Counted from the stretch's first letter, positions 36,186 to 45,366 are shown. The stretch: 64,000 nt of DNA from Granulicoccus phenolivorans DSM 17626 = NBRC 107789 = JCM 15570 (GCF_000423085.1 NZ_AUHH01000023.1:1-64000), one strand, 5' to 3'. Program-made: numbers and translations. The notes: a model not told the origin generated them from the letters alone.

Positions 36186-37631
36186 TCAGGCCCGCTGGGG
36201 ATCCCCGCCAGTGCCCGGCGCGGTCGGGTCCGGCGCCGCGGCGAGCTCCCGGTACGCCGCGGACACCCGGCGATACACCGGACTGAGCAGGGCCAGGGCG
36301 GCGGCAAGCATCATCAGCAGCCCGGTGACCAGGAAGATCAGCGCAATCCCGCGGGCCGCGCCATACCCCAGCAGCGGTGCCAGGGTCCGCGCCCCCTCGG
36401 GTCCGGCCGCCCAGGGGATGATCCACAGTTGGGCCAGCGGCGCGAGCAGAAAAGCGGTGATCGGTGCCGCGCTCGCCTCGAAGGCGCCGGCGAAGCCGAA
36501 GACCCGACCCTGCCGGGCCAGCGGCACCACCCGCTGGATCACGGTCTGCTCGGCGGCCTCTACTGCCGGGGTGAGCATCATGTAGACCCAGATCCCGGCG
36601 ATGAACAGCCACGGCCACTCGCGCAGGGTGAACAGTACGCCGATCAGCCCCATCCCGACCACCGCGAGCAGCATGGTCCGCAAGGGATTGGGGCCGAGGC
36701 CGACGCGGGCCACGAGAATCCCCCCGCCGATGAACCCGGTCGCGGTGACCGCGTACACGGTCCCCCAGACCTGCACGGAGAACATTTCCAGGCCGTAGGG
36801 GTCCAACAGGGCCAGATAGCCTCCGCCCAGCAGGTTGTTGAACGTGGAGAACAGGATCAACGAGAACAGCCCCGGCACGCCACGCACCGCCCGGATCGAT
36901 CCGCGCAGATCGAAGTGACCGGTGGCGTCGGTGGCTGCCGGGCGTACTTCCTCGGGCATCCGCAGCGCCAGCAGATGGACCAACGCCAGCGCGACCAGAC
37001 CGACCGCGACCACCAGGGTGCCGCCCATCCCGAGAAAGCCGATGGACAGCCCGGACAGGAGGCTGGTCACCATGAACGCAACGCCCTGGACCGTGCCGAC
37101 CGCACCGTTGGCGTTGGCCCGGCGATCGGGGTCGACCAGGATGGTGACGGTGGTGGCCAGCGCGATGTTGCGCAGGTTCTCCACCACGGCGCCGAGCAGA
37201 ATGACCACCGCGAACAGCCACAGCCAGGGCTGGGTCATCGAGGTCATCGCCGCCCCACCGAGCCGGTAGATCAGCAGGGCGGCCAGGAAGCAGCCGAGGG
37301 TGACCAACGCCGAGGCCCGCATCACCACCAGCTTCAGGTGCCGGTCGACCAGGGTGCCGAAGCTGATGCTGGTCGCCGCCATCAGCAGCATGAAGGCGCC
37401 GCCCACCACGCCGGTGGCGATCACGTTGCGCGTCCGGAGGTAGATCCAGAAGGTCAACGCGAACCAGAGGTAGCTGGTGGTGATGCCGGCCAACCCGGTG
37501 TTGATCAGGACGTGGGTGAAGGTACGCATCCGCGCGGGCGCCGGTCGGATGGCCCGGTTCACTGCGGCCGGGTCAGCCAGGGGTTCGGCGGTGACGTCCG
37601 GGGTAGGTGTCACGCCGAAATGGTCGGACAT
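36186..37631 (-). CDS. MFS transporter, macrolide-efflux-like
   Basis: A 481-residue protein with about twelve helices. The early GTLVDRHLKLVVMRASALVT loop and the LVDPDRRANANGAVGTVQGVAF segment resemble MefA-like and related efflux MFS proteins. The substrate is unknown. A 55-residue hydrophilic N-terminus precedes helix 1. The ATG at 37631 lies seven bases after TAGAAT, a near-perfect -10, indicating a leaderless transcript. The open frame upstream of this ATG is Arg-rich and not coding-like. Confidence 0.8.
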   Translation of the reverse strand: MSDHFGVTPTPDVTAEPLADPAAVNRAIRPAPARMRTFTHVLINTGLAGITTSYLWFALTFWIYLRTRNVIATGVVGGAFMLLMAATSISFGTLVDRHLKLVVMRASALVTLGCFLAALLIYRLGGAAMTSMTQPWLWLFAVVILLGAVVENLRNIALATTVTILVDPDRRANANGAVGTVQGVAFMVTSLLSGLSIGFLGMGGTLVVAVGLVALALVHLLALRMPEEVRPAATDATGHFDLRGSIRAVRGVPGLFSLILFSTFNNLLGGGYLALLDPYGLEMFSVQVWGTVYAVTATGFIGGGILVARVGLGPNPLRTMLLAVVGMGLIGVLFTLREWPWLFIAGIWVYMMLTPAVEAAEQTVIQRVVPLARQGRVFGFAGAFEASAAPITAFLLAPLAQLWIIPWAAGPEGARTLAPLLGYGAARGIALIFLVTGLLMMLAAALALLSPVYRRVSAAYRELAAAPDPTAPGTGGDPQRA

Positions 37632-37638
37632 GCGATGA

Positions 37639-37644
37639 ATTCTA
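37639..37644 (-). promoter_or_regulatory. -10 box of the MFS gene, probably leaderless
   Basis: TAGAAT on the minus strand lies seven bases before the ATG at 37631. Confidence 0.5.
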
Positions 37645-37672
37645 GGTTTCCGGGGCCGGGCGGCCCACCGAT

Positions 37673-38350
37673 TTAATTGCCGCCCGGGTGGGCCACCCCC
37701 GACCCCGGATCGGCCCACTGCTGCGCCCAGGCGTACATGGCGATGGCCGCGGCGGCCCCGGCGTTGATCGACCGGGTCGAGCCGTACTGGGTGATCGCCA
37801 GCAGCTGCGTACAGGCGGCGGCGAGTTCGTCGGTCAGCCCGGAGGTCTCCGAGCCGAACACCAGCATCGCCGCTTCGGGCAGCGCGGCGGTCTCCAGCGG
37901 GACCGACCCGGGCAGGTTGTCGATCCCGATCATCGTGTAGCCGTGCTCGGCGCAGAATGCGGCCAGCTCCGCGGCGGACTCGTGGTGCAGCACGTGCAGG
38001 TAGCGGTCGGTGACCATCGCGCCACGGCGGTTCCAGCGCCGCTTGCCGACGATGTGCACCCCGGCGACGTTGAACGCGTTCGCGGTACGGACCACCGAGC
38101 CGATGTTGAAATCGTGCGACCAGTTCTGGATCGCGATCCGCAGCGGGTGTCGGCGGGTGTCCAGGTCGGCGCGGATCGCCGCGAGGGTCCAGTACCGGTA
38201 GCGATCCAGCACGTTGCGGGTGTCCCCGGCGGCCAGCAGCTCCGGGTCCAGGCGCGGATCATCGGGCCATGGCTGCGGGTGCGGCCCCACCCCCGGGACG
38301 TGTTCGGCGGGCACCCGGTCGGGGACGTTCTCGGTCTGGTCGTCACTCAC
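37673..38350 (-). CDS. SpoU/TrmH family RNA methyltransferase
   Basis: A 225-residue SPOUT methyltransferase. WSHDFNIGSVVRTANAFNV is motif 1, LVFGSETSGLTDEL motif 2 and YGSTRSINAGAAAAIAMYAW motif 3, which together form the trefoil knot binding SAM. The likely reaction is 2'-O-methylation of ribose in tRNA or rRNA; the exact nucleotide cannot be assigned. A roughly 45-residue N-terminal extension precedes the domain. The GTG start has TACGCT six bases upstream and no ribosome binding site. It is divergent from the peroxiredoxin-like gene. Confidence 0.88.
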   Translation of the reverse strand: MSDDQTENVPDRVPAEHVPGVGPHPQPWPDDPRLDPELLAAGDTRNVLDRYRYWTLAAIRADLDTRRHPLRIAIQNWSHDFNIGSVVRTANAFNVAGVHIVGKRRWNRRGAMVTDRYLHVLHHESAAELAAFCAEHGYTMIGIDNLPGSVPLETAALPEAAMLVFGSETSGLTDELAAACTQLLAITQYGSTRSINAGAAAAIAMYAWAQQWADPGSGVAHPGGN

Positions 38351-38356
38351 CCGCAG

Positions 38357-38362
38357 AGCGTA
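38357..38362 (-). promoter_or_regulatory. -10 box of the TrmH-like gene, probably leaderless
   Basis: TACGCT on the minus strand lies six bases before the GTG at 38350. Confidence 0.4.
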
Positions 38363-38491
38363 CGCGGATTTCGGCGGCTCCGGCCGGTTCGGCAGGGGTG
38401 GCCAGCACACCGGGCGACAGCGGCTCCTCACCGGCGAAGAGCACCATGGATGGGAACCATCTTTTGCTGAGAACCACAGTTCGGAGGCCCG

Positions 38492-39065
38492 ATGTCCCCC
38501 CCAGCCCGACCCCGGACAGCTGGCGGCCGGGGCCCGGATCAGCCCCCGAATCCTGACGGCCATCGATGGCGCCCCCGTGCCCCTACCGGCCCCGGAGGGA
38601 ATCACCCATCTGCAGTTCCGGCAATTCGCCTCCTGCCCGATCTGCAATCTCCACCTGCGTACCTTCGTCACCCGGTACGCCGAACTGCAGGCCGTCGGGG
38701 TGCACGAGATCGTGGTGTTCCACTCCACCGTCGAGCAGATGCGACCTCACCAGGGCGCGCTGCCGTTCTCGGCGATCGCCGACCCGGAGCGGATCCTGTA
38801 CGCCGAGTTCGGGGTCGGCCGCTCGCTGCTGGCGGTGCTGCACCCGCGAGCCTGGGTCGCCCCCTTGCAGCCCGAGGCCTCGCGAGTGAGGCAACGCGAA
38901 CGCCGGGCCCGCCGGATCCGCGGTTCGGCCGGCGACAACGACGAGCTCGGCCTCCCGGCGGACTTCCTGATCGGGCCCGACGCCGTGGTGCGACACGCGC
39001 ACTACGGCCGCCACGCCAGCGATCACTGGTCGCTCGAGCAGGTCCTCGCCCTGAGTCAGCCCTGA
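38492..39065 (+). CDS. Peroxiredoxin-like (AhpC/TSA fold) protein with a C7-run frameshift at its start
   Basis: The frame ending at 39065 encodes a thioredoxin-fold protein: ITHLQFRQFASCPICNLHLR with a CPIC pair, HEIVVFHSTVEQMRPHQGAL, IADPERILYAEFGVGRSLLA and LGLPADFLIGPDAVVRHAHY. This matches the peroxiredoxin-like AhpC/TSA group. The only well-placed start is the ATG at 38492 with GGAGG before it, but it is one base out of frame because of a C7 run at 38496-38502. With six Cs the protein would begin MSPQPDPGQLAAGARISPRI. The only in-frame GTG (38577) falls inside the domain. So this is a base-calling error, slippage, or a recent inactivation. Confidence 0.7.
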
Positions 39066-39096
39066 CCGCGCAGCCGCCGCCGGGTTTCCGGTCGGA

Positions 39097-39335
39097 TCAG
39101 GGATTCAGAAACTCGTCGATCAGGCTGTTGACGCGGTCGGGGCACTGCCGGGTCGACCAATGCCCGGCCCCTTCGATCAGTTCATAACGCGCATGCGGGT
39201 CGGCCAGTCGAGGGCTTACACCCGGTGGGTCCGGGCGAGCACCGGGATCGCGCGCCGCCAGCTGAGTGAAATGTTGTTATTGCCGGCGCCGCTGAGCAGG
39301 AGCACCGGCGAGCCGGTGTCGCCGGGGTGATGACG
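39097..39335 (-). pseudogene. Alpha/beta-hydrolase remnant with large internal deletion
   Basis: On the minus strand an N-terminal hydrolase piece (GDTGSPVLLLSGAGNNNISL, then SWRRAIPVLARTHRV) ends at a stop. After about 30 bases a C-terminal piece follows: YELIEGAGHWSTRQCPDRVN, then SLIDEFLNP and the stop at 39097. GHW is the catalytic His motif of epoxide-hydrolase-like proteins. The roughly 200 residues between, with the nucleophile and lid, are absent, and no start codon is evident. It lies beside the composite repeat. Confidence 0.7.
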
Positions 39336-39398
39336 CGCAAGGAGCCTTCGGGCTGCGGGATCGGGCCCGCGCCCGGCATCGGGGTTCGGGGTCGCAAC

Positions 39399-39690
39399 CA
39401 GCGAGGCAGTCGTGGTTTCGCGGGCTGACATGTGTGGCGCTGGCCGTGCAGGGCCAGCGCACGGGATCTGGGCCCGCGGATGGGCATGTGGGCCCGCGGA
39501 TGGGCGTGTTGGCCCGCGCATGGGTGCCAGGAGCTGCGTCCGGCACCGGGTGGGGATCTGGGCCCGCGAAGGGGCAGCTGGACCCGGACTGGTGGGCCGA
39601 TCCTGCCACCAGACGACGAAAATGGGCTGGTTCGGCCCGAATCGGGGCCTCTGGTGTCAGGATCCGCCCACATCCGCCTGGTACCCCGGG
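39399..39690 (-). repeat. 292-bp composite interspersed repeat (copy E, inverted)
   Basis: Reverse complement of the element at 33914-34204: CAGCGAGGCAGTCG end, GCGGGCTGACATGTGTGGC, GGGCCCGCGGATGGGCATGT units, GCGTCCGGCACCGGGTGGGG, then the 80-bp palindrome at 39592-39671 and the GTACCCCGGG flank. The tandem units differ slightly in number and sequence. Confidence 0.8.
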
Positions 39691-39751
39691 TCTGGGCCGG
39701 CGAGACACCGGCCGCGGGGTCTCGTGGTCGTGACCTGGCCTCATGTGGGTA

Positions 39752-39769
39752 GTGCAGTAATCACTGCAC
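39752..39769. promoter_or_regulatory. Palindromic operator candidate upstream of the Tcp-like operon
   Basis: GTGCAGTAATCACTGCAC is symmetrical at 16 of 18 positions and lies 167 bases before the first gene of the secretion-like operon. The size and shape suit a GntR- or TetR-type dimer. No such regulator gene is nearby. Confidence 0.4.
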
Positions 39770-39935
39770 CGGGGCCGCGTCCGATCCCGAGTTCACCAAC
39801 AATTCACCGGCCCAGGATCACCGGTTCGCAGTCACCCCGCTGCCGTCACCGAAGTGTCCCCCTCGTCTGGTAGGAACATCGAGTGCCCACCCCGGGGACC
39901 GCAGGACCAGCAGACCAGATCCGGAAAGTTGACCG

Positions 39936-41486
39936 ATGAACGGCGGACCGAACAGCTTCTCGAGGCCCACTTTCGGGTCCCCGCAGCAGGTACGCCCGAC
40001 CCCGCCGCTCGACCCCGGCACACCGCCCGAGCCGGCCGAGGACGCCACGATGCTGCGCTCGGATCTGGTGCGGGCCGAGCAGGCCCGCGCCGCTGAACAG
40101 GCCCGCGCCACCGCCCACGCCCGCGCCACCGAGCAGACCCGGGCCGCCGAGCGCGCCCGGCTGCAGCAGGAGGCCCGGGCCTCGGCCGCCCCGGCCCAGT
40201 CGGCCCCGGCCCAGCCGGCGCCCGGGTCGCTGCCCGCTCCTCACCCGTACACCGCCCAGCCGACTGCCGAGCCCCGCCCCGCAGCCCACCGGGACCGCCA
40301 GTGGGCCGCCGCCGGGCAGGAGCCCCCGAAGGCGGCCGACCTGCGCTCCCTGCTCGACGACTACCCCGAGGCCGGACCCGGCTCCCCGGGCAGCGCCGAA
40401 CCCGGCTCCCCCGGCAGTGCCCAGACCCGTCCCGACCGGACCCGAACAAAACACCACCGGGTCCGCACCGGCGATGGCACCGACCTGGTCGTCCCGATGC
40501 CCGGCCACCGACTCAGCGATGCGCGCAGTTCGGCCCGGCTCGGCCGCGGCCTGGCGATCGGCGCTCTGGTCCTGGGGCTGTTGCTCACTGCGGGGGCGGG
40601 CGGTTTCGCCGCGGTCCTGCTCACCCGGAGCACGAACAGCGCGGCCGGTTCGGGGGCGGTCGCCGCCGACACCTTCAACTTCCCGGCCGCCTCGACCTAC
40701 GCCAGTCGGTACCTGACCTGGTGCCTGAACCGGTACGCCGACCGCACCCAGGACGACTCCCGGCTACGGGCCGCCGACGCGATGAGCACCGTGCCCGATC
40801 CCGCCTGTCGGGACTCGGCCGGCAGCCAGATCGAGGCCCGAGCGGTCTCCCGGGTGGAGTACAACGGACAGCACTCCCCCGTCCCGGGGATCTCCGGCGC
40901 CCGGTATCTCGGCTTCACGATCGACACCACCAGTGGGCCGCTGGCGTACGAGGTGCCGGTGAGCCTGGACGATCCGGTCGCCGGCACCGGCCCCCGGGTC
41001 GCGGGCTTCCTCGGGGTGCTGCCCAGTGTCCCGCGTGGCGAACCGCGCCCCGACCGGCCCGGCGCCGACCCCCCGGTCACCGATGTGGAGACCGCCCGGA
41101 CGCTGCAGACCTCCTTCCTGCCCGGCTTCTTCGAGGCCTGGATGCGATCCGACGGGGTGGATCAGTACCTCAGCCCGGACGCGACCGACTCGGCGCGCCG
41201 CGGCCTGGCGCAGGCGCTGAGCGGTCCGGAGATCACCCGGGTCACCGTGCTGCCGCCCGAGCAGGCGACCCGCAGCGGCAGCACCTTCCGCTATCCGGAG
41301 AATGTTCCGGTCGAGATCCAGGTGCAGTTGCGGGCGACCGCCCGCGGCCCCGACGGCCGCCCGCGCGACCCGGCGTTCGCCACCTATCGGGTGATCGCCA
41401 AGCAGGCCGGCGGCAAGTGGCTGGTCCATGACATCCGGGGCGGCCTCGCCGAGGTGCCCAGCCATCCCGCCCCTTCCCCGAGCTGA
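39936..41486 (+). CDS. TcpC-like conjugation/secretion channel protein
   Basis: A 516-residue bitopic membrane protein. Residues 1-200 are cytoplasmic and rich in Ala, Pro and Arg, with an Ala/Glu/Arg helix (REAQARAAEQARATAHARAT-like heptads). A single membrane helix is at about 206-230 (LAIGALVLGLLLTAGAGGFA). The extracytoplasmic part has two domains resembling the tandem NTF2-like folds of TcpC/VirB8: YASRYLTWCLNRYADRTQDD, then ETARTLQTSFLPGFFEAWMR, VPVEIQVQLRATARG and ATYRVIAKQAGGKWLVHDI. It is the first gene of the operon; GGAAAG precedes the ATG. The assignment rests on architecture and neighbours. Confidence 0.7.
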   Translation: MNGGPNSFSRPTFGSPQQVRPTPPLDPGTPPEPAEDATMLRSDLVRAEQARAAEQARATAHARATEQTRAAERARLQQEARASAAPAQSAPAQPAPGSLPAPHPYTAQPTAEPRPAAHRDRQWAAAGQEPPKAADLRSLLDDYPEAGPGSPGSAEPGSPGSAQTRPDRTRTKHHRVRTGDGTDLVVPMPGHRLSDARSSARLGRGLAIGALVLGLLLTAGAGGFAAVLLTRSTNSAAGSGAVAADTFNFPAASTYASRYLTWCLNRYADRTQDDSRLRAADAMSTVPDPACRDSAGSQIEARAVSRVEYNGQHSPVPGISGARYLGFTIDTTSGPLAYEVPVSLDDPVAGTGPRVAGFLGVLPSVPRGEPRPDRPGADPPVTDVETARTLQTSFLPGFFEAWMRSDGVDQYLSPDATDSARRGLAQALSGPEITRVTVLPPEQATRSGSTFRYPENVPVEIQVQLRATARGPDGRPRDPAFATYRVIAKQAGGKWLVHDIRGGLAEVPSHPAPSPS

Positions 41487-41496
41487 GGAGTGAACC

Positions 41497-41730
41497 GTGA
41501 CCGAGATCATTCAGAACCTGTCCAACCAGGTCGCCACGATCGGCGGCGCGCTGGCCACCCTGGCGTTCATCCTGCTCGGCATCAAGGCGATCGTCACCTT
41601 CAACAAGGGCGGCGGGCTGCGCGAGGTGCTCTCCGGTGGCGGGGTGATCTTCCTCGGCCTGATGCTGATCGGGGCCGCCGGCGTCCTGGTGGGCGCGATC
41701 CAGGCGATGGCCAAGGCCCTCGGGGCCTGA
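41497..41730 (+). CDS. Small two-helix membrane protein (TcpD/VirB2-like position)
   Basis: A 77-residue protein with two membrane helices: GGALATLAFILLGIKAIVTF and FLGLMLIGAAGVLVGAIQAM. They are separated by a basic, Gly-rich loop (NKGGGLREVLSGGG). The size, topology and position between the TcpC-like and TcpE-like genes match the TcpD or VirB2/pilin-like subunit of conjugation systems. GAGGAG lies a few bases before the GTG/ATG start region. No signal peptide cleavage site is obvious. The function is inferred from context. Confidence 0.65.
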   Translation: MTEIIQNLSNQVATIGGALATLAFILLGIKAIVTFNKGGGLREVLSGGGVIFLGLMLIGAAGVLVGAIQAMAKALGA

Positions 41731-41749
41731 GCCGGCCCGGGAGGAAGCT

Positions 41750-42247
41750 GTGCGTTCGTTCGACTACACCAGTCTGAAACAGCGGGAGAACAAGCTCTGG
41801 GAGTTCGGCGGGATCGCCATTCCCGGCGGCCTGTCCACGATCCGGGCCGGGATCGCCGGTGGGGTGTTCGTGGCCGGGGCGGCCCTGGTCGCAATCATCG
41901 GGCAGTTGGCGAAGGCGCCGCTGCTGACCGTCGGCGGGATGGTCCTGGCCGCGATCGTGGCGGTGCTGGCGTACGTCTGGGCGGGGCGGCCCAGCAGCGA
42001 CCGGATGACGTTGCCCCAGCAGGCGGCCGTGTTCGCCGACTATGTCTTCTCCCAGCCCCGGCGGATCAGCGGCTTCAGCCGCGACGTCGAGCCGGACCGG
42101 ATCCACTGGCAGGCGATCGTGTGGGAACCCACCGACGCGGACTGGTGGACCACCCATGATGTCTACGCCCGGCACTACCTCCAGCGCGCGATCGCCGAGC
42201 AGGAGGCGTCAGGGTGGGCGTGGCCGGGGACGGCGGGGCGACGATGA
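41750..42247 (+). CDS. TcpE-like membrane protein (VirB3/PrgI type)
   Basis: A 165-residue protein starting with GTG after GGGAGGAAG. An N-terminal YTSLKQRENKLWEFGGIAIP is followed by two membrane helices at about residues 33-75 and a soluble tail (FADYVFSQPRRISGF, WQAIVWEPTDADWW). TcpE/PrgI/VirB3 proteins have the same two-helix layout and dock the VirB4 ATPase at the membrane. Its stop overlaps the ATG of the VirB4-like gene (ATGA at 42244-42247), indicating coupled synthesis. Confidence 0.7.
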   Translation: MRSFDYTSLKQRENKLWEFGGIAIPGGLSTIRAGIAGGVFVAGAALVAIIGQLAKAPLLTVGGMVLAAIVAVLAYVWAGRPSSDRMTLPQQAAVFADYVFSQPRRISGFSRDVEPDRIHWQAIVWEPTDADWWTTHDVYARHYLQRAIAEQEASGWAWPGTAGRR

Positions 42248-45200
42248 TGCGGATCATCCTGTACGTCCTGCTGGTCATCGCGGCCGTCGTCGCGGTCGGG
42301 GTGGTGATCGCCGCGGTGAACGGGCGCCGCAATTCCGGACCCGGCCCGCGTACCGGCGGGGGCCCCGGCCCGAAGAGTTCGGGTCCGCGGGGGCAGCAGC
42401 CCGGGCGCGGGGAGGATCTGCGGCTGGGCTACCGCTACGACGCCGGCGCGGTATTCGTCCATCGGAACACGGTCTGGACCGGGGTGAAACTGGAGCCGGT
42501 CGGGAACATGTACCTGTCGGCCACCGATGTGGAGGCGCTGGCCAATCAGGCCACCCAGGCGCTGGTGAACAGTGCGGTCGACGCCGATCCGGTGCAGGTG
42601 CAGTTCCGGTTGACCCACCAGCCGTTCAACGTCGATGAGTGGAAACAGCAGCTGCTGGCCAACTCCTGGCACCCCTCGAAGCTGTACCGCGGCTACCTGG
42701 ATGCGACCGCGTTCTTCCTGCGGCACACCAAGACGGTACGCCCGGTGGCGTACCTGCTGGTCCAGATCGACACGCTGGAACCGAGCCGCCTCAGTGAGAT
42801 CCGGCGCTCGGCGAACGCGGCGCTGCTCGGCTCCGACGACGAGTTCATCCCGCCGGATCTGGCCGCGAAATGGGAGATCACCGCGCAACGAGTGATGCGC
42901 AATGTGACCAGCCTCGGCCCGATCGAGCCGATCGGCCGGGAAGACCGGATGTGGCTGATCCGCAAACCGCTGGCCGGACACTTCGCGCCGAGCATGAACG
43001 ACTTCCCGCGGACCAAGCCGTGGGGCGAGGGCGAGTTCGCGCTGTGGGTGGACTTCACCGCGGAGAACAAGCGGCAGTATCTGCACATCGAGACGTTGAA
43101 CGAGAACGTCACCGAGGCCGACCGCAACGAGGATTCCGACCAGTTGCACTCCTATACCGCCTGCCTGGCGGTCGCCGAATGGCCGGAGCACTCCGAGACC
43201 AACGCCAACAACGACTGGATCCGGCACTTCGCCGGCGAAGGGGTCGAGGTCTCCTACCGGATGGAACTGCTCCCGCCGCGCAAGTTCCGCGAGGAACTGG
43301 AGAAGATCAACAACAACCTGCGCTCGGAGCTGAAGAACATGGGCGCGGCGACCGGCGGCGGGGTCACCGACGTGCTGGTGGTCGATGAGCAGTCCCGGGC
43401 CCAGGAGGCGGTCAACCGGGCCCGGCAGACGCACAAGCCCGGGGTGAACGGGCAGGTGATGATCCAGGTGTCCGCGCCGACGCTGGAAGAGCTGAATGCC
43501 CGGGTCGAGGCGCTGATCATCAATGCGAAGAATGCACTGAACGACACGATCCTGGTCCGGCCCAGCCGGTACCAGTGGCGGATGCTGGAGTCCTTCCTGC
43601 CCGGGACCGGTCCGGCGCTGCCGGCGGTTCCCTATGTCCGGCTGACCGAACCGGAGACCTTCGGGATCGGCTTCCCGCGCGCCGGGGTAGTGATCGGCGA
43701 CCGAGTGACCCGGGCCGCCGACGGCCACACCCTCGGCTGGGTCGGCAACTACATCGGCGAGTCCCAGGGGGTACCGGTGTTCCACTCCCCGCACTCGGGG
43801 ATCGCGCGGAACTCCGGCGGTGGGGTGTTCATCGTCGGTGGCTCCGGTGGCGGGAAGTCGTCGCTGGCGCTGCTGATGTTCTTCCAGGCCTCCGAGTCCG
43901 GCGTCCAGTCGGTGGTGCTCGACCCGAAGACCGACTTCGCGCAGTTCTGCTACTACCTGTCCTTCGGGGCGCAGGTGAACCATCCCGACTTCCGGGTCGA
44001 AGCGGCGGCGGGGACGCTCGGGCAGCCCGGATCCCGGTTCACCCCGGTCAATCCGGAGTTCTGGGCCGAGACCGAGGTGATCGACATCGTCGCCTCGCCG
44101 GCCGGCGTCCTGGATCCGTGGCAGGTCGAGGGGAACCTCGAGGCCGGGGCGCTGCTGGCCGACGAGATGCTGACCATGTTCCTCGGCAAGCGGGTCCGCG
44201 ACCGGCTCGACGATGTGGTGGTCCCGGCGATCGACACGGTCAAGCAGCGGTATCAGTTGCGGGTCGAGGCGGCGGTCCGGGCGTACCTGCAGGCGCAGCC
44301 GGTGGACGAGCGGGACCGCGCCCGGGTGGCCGATCAGGTCGCGGCGACCGTGCCGATGCCGACGCTGTGGGAGGTCGTCCAGGTCGTCCAGGAGGAGGCG
44401 GCGCGGGTCGATGCGCTGCCCGATGTGCCGTATGAGTCGAAACGGGAACTGACCCGGGCCGCGATCCAGTTGCGGCAGTTGCTGGGCCTGCCGTACGCCT
44501 CGCTGGCCTTCGCGGAGCGACCGCACGGGTTCGCCCGGCTGCGCAAGCGGCGCACGGTGTTCACCCTGCGCGGGATGAAACTGCCGAAGGGCCAGATCGA
44601 TGAGGAGATGTGGTCCAAGGAGGAACGGCTGGCCTCGGCGATCATGTACGTGCTGGTGAAGTACGCCGCGCAGATGCTGGACAACAAGGTGATCCTGAAT
44701 CCGGAGACCGGGCGCAGCGGGGTGCAGCCCAAGATGTTGTTCGTCGACGAGTCCTACCTGGTCACCTCGACCAAGGGCGGGCGGGAACTGCTGCTGACCA
44801 CGCTGGCGCAGGGTCGCTCGTACGGGCTGATCACTGTGCTGATCGATCAGCTGGCCAAGCGGCTGGGGCAGATCGAGTCCTCCGGCCGGGACTCCGACGG
44901 GCCGTCGGCGAACCAGGTGCAGTCGGTGTTCGCGTTCCTGCAGCGCTCCGATGACGATGCCCGCTCGGTGGCGCCGTTGTTGACCCGGGGGCAGAACTCG
45001 GAGACGATCGCGCAGGCGTTGCTGCCGATCGGCATGGGCGGGCACCTGGAGACCGGTCGGGCGCTGTTCCGGGACCTGGATTTCCATGTCGCGCTGACCG
45101 ACATCGACCTGCTGTTCAAGGAATTGCTGCGCGCCTCCGACACCAACCCGGCGACCCGCAGCATGTCGCAACGACACTCCATCTCCCCGGATCCGTGGGA

Positions 45201-45366
45201 GTGGGAGTTCATCACCAACGACGACCGGGAGGCGGCGATCACCGAGGCCGAACAGCAGGCCGAGGAGGAACTCGCCGCCGAACAGGCGACCCTGCCGCCG
45301 GTGGCGACACCGGGTCAGCTCGGGCCGGGTCAGCTCGGGCCGGATCAGCTCGGGGCCCGGCGATGA
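42244..45366 (+). CDS. VirB4/TcpF-like type IV secretion ATPase
   Basis: A 1040-residue ATPase with one N-terminal membrane helix (about residues 3-22). A VirB4-type N-terminal domain (about 60-450) is followed by the motor domain. Walker A is VGGSGGGKSSLAL near residue 532 and Walker B is KMLFVDESYLV near 829, with LLTTLAQGRSYGLITVLIDQ after it, as in VirB4/TraC/TcpF ATPases. Two overlapping ATGs (42244, 42247) are possible. VirB4 proteins power assembly of the channel and substrate transfer. The four-base overlaps with the genes on both sides show one coupled operon. The C-terminus carries a GQLGPGQLGPDQLG repeat. Confidence 0.85.
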   Translation: MMRIILYVLLVIAAVVAVGVVIAAVNGRRNSGPGPRTGGGPGPKSSGPRGQQPGRGEDLRLGYRYDAGAVFVHRNTVWTGVKLEPVGNMYLSATDVEALANQATQALVNSAVDADPVQVQFRLTHQPFNVDEWKQQLLANSWHPSKLYRGYLDATAFFLRHTKTVRPVAYLLVQIDTLEPSRLSEIRRSANAALLGSDDEFIPPDLAAKWEITAQRVMRNVTSLGPIEPIGREDRMWLIRKPLAGHFAPSMNDFPRTKPWGEGEFALWVDFTAENKRQYLHIETLNENVTEADRNEDSDQLHSYTACLAVAEWPEHSETNANNDWIRHFAGEGVEVSYRMELLPPRKFREELEKINNNLRSELKNMGAATGGGVTDVLVVDEQSRAQEAVNRARQTHKPGVNGQVMIQVSAPTLEELNARVEALIINAKNALNDTILVRPSRYQWRMLESFLPGTGPALPAVPYVRLTEPETFGIGFPRAGVVIGDRVTRAADGHTLGWVGNYIGESQGVPVFHSPHSGIARNSGGGVFIVGGSGGGKSSLALLMFFQASESGVQSVVLDPKTDFAQFCYYLSFGAQVNHPDFRVEAAAGTLGQPGSRFTPVNPEFWAETEVIDIVASPAGVLDPWQVEGNLEAGALLADEMLTMFLGKRVRDRLDDVVVPAIDTVKQRYQLRVEAAVRAYLQAQPVDERDRARVADQVAATVPMPTLWEVVQVVQEEAARVDALPDVPYESKRELTRAAIQLRQLLGLPYASLAFAERPHGFARLRKRRTVFTLRGMKLPKGQIDEEMWSKEERLASAIMYVLVKYAAQMLDNKVILNPETGRSGVQPKMLFVDESYLVTSTKGGRELLLTTLAQGRSYGLITVLIDQLAKRLGQIESSGRDSDGPSANQVQSVFAFLQRSDDDARSVAPLLTRGQNSETIAQALLPIGMGGHLETGRALFRDLDFHVALTDIDLLFKELLRASDTNPATRSMSQRHSISPDPWEWEFITNDDREAAITEAEQQAEEELAAEQATLPPVATPGQLGPGQLGPDQLGARR

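Larger units (their letters stand above)
39066..39935. other. 870-bp spacer without an intact gene
   Basis: It contains a collapsed alpha/beta-hydrolase remnant, an inverted complete copy of the composite repeat, a palindromic operator candidate and the 5' region of the Tcp-like operon. Confidence 0.75.
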
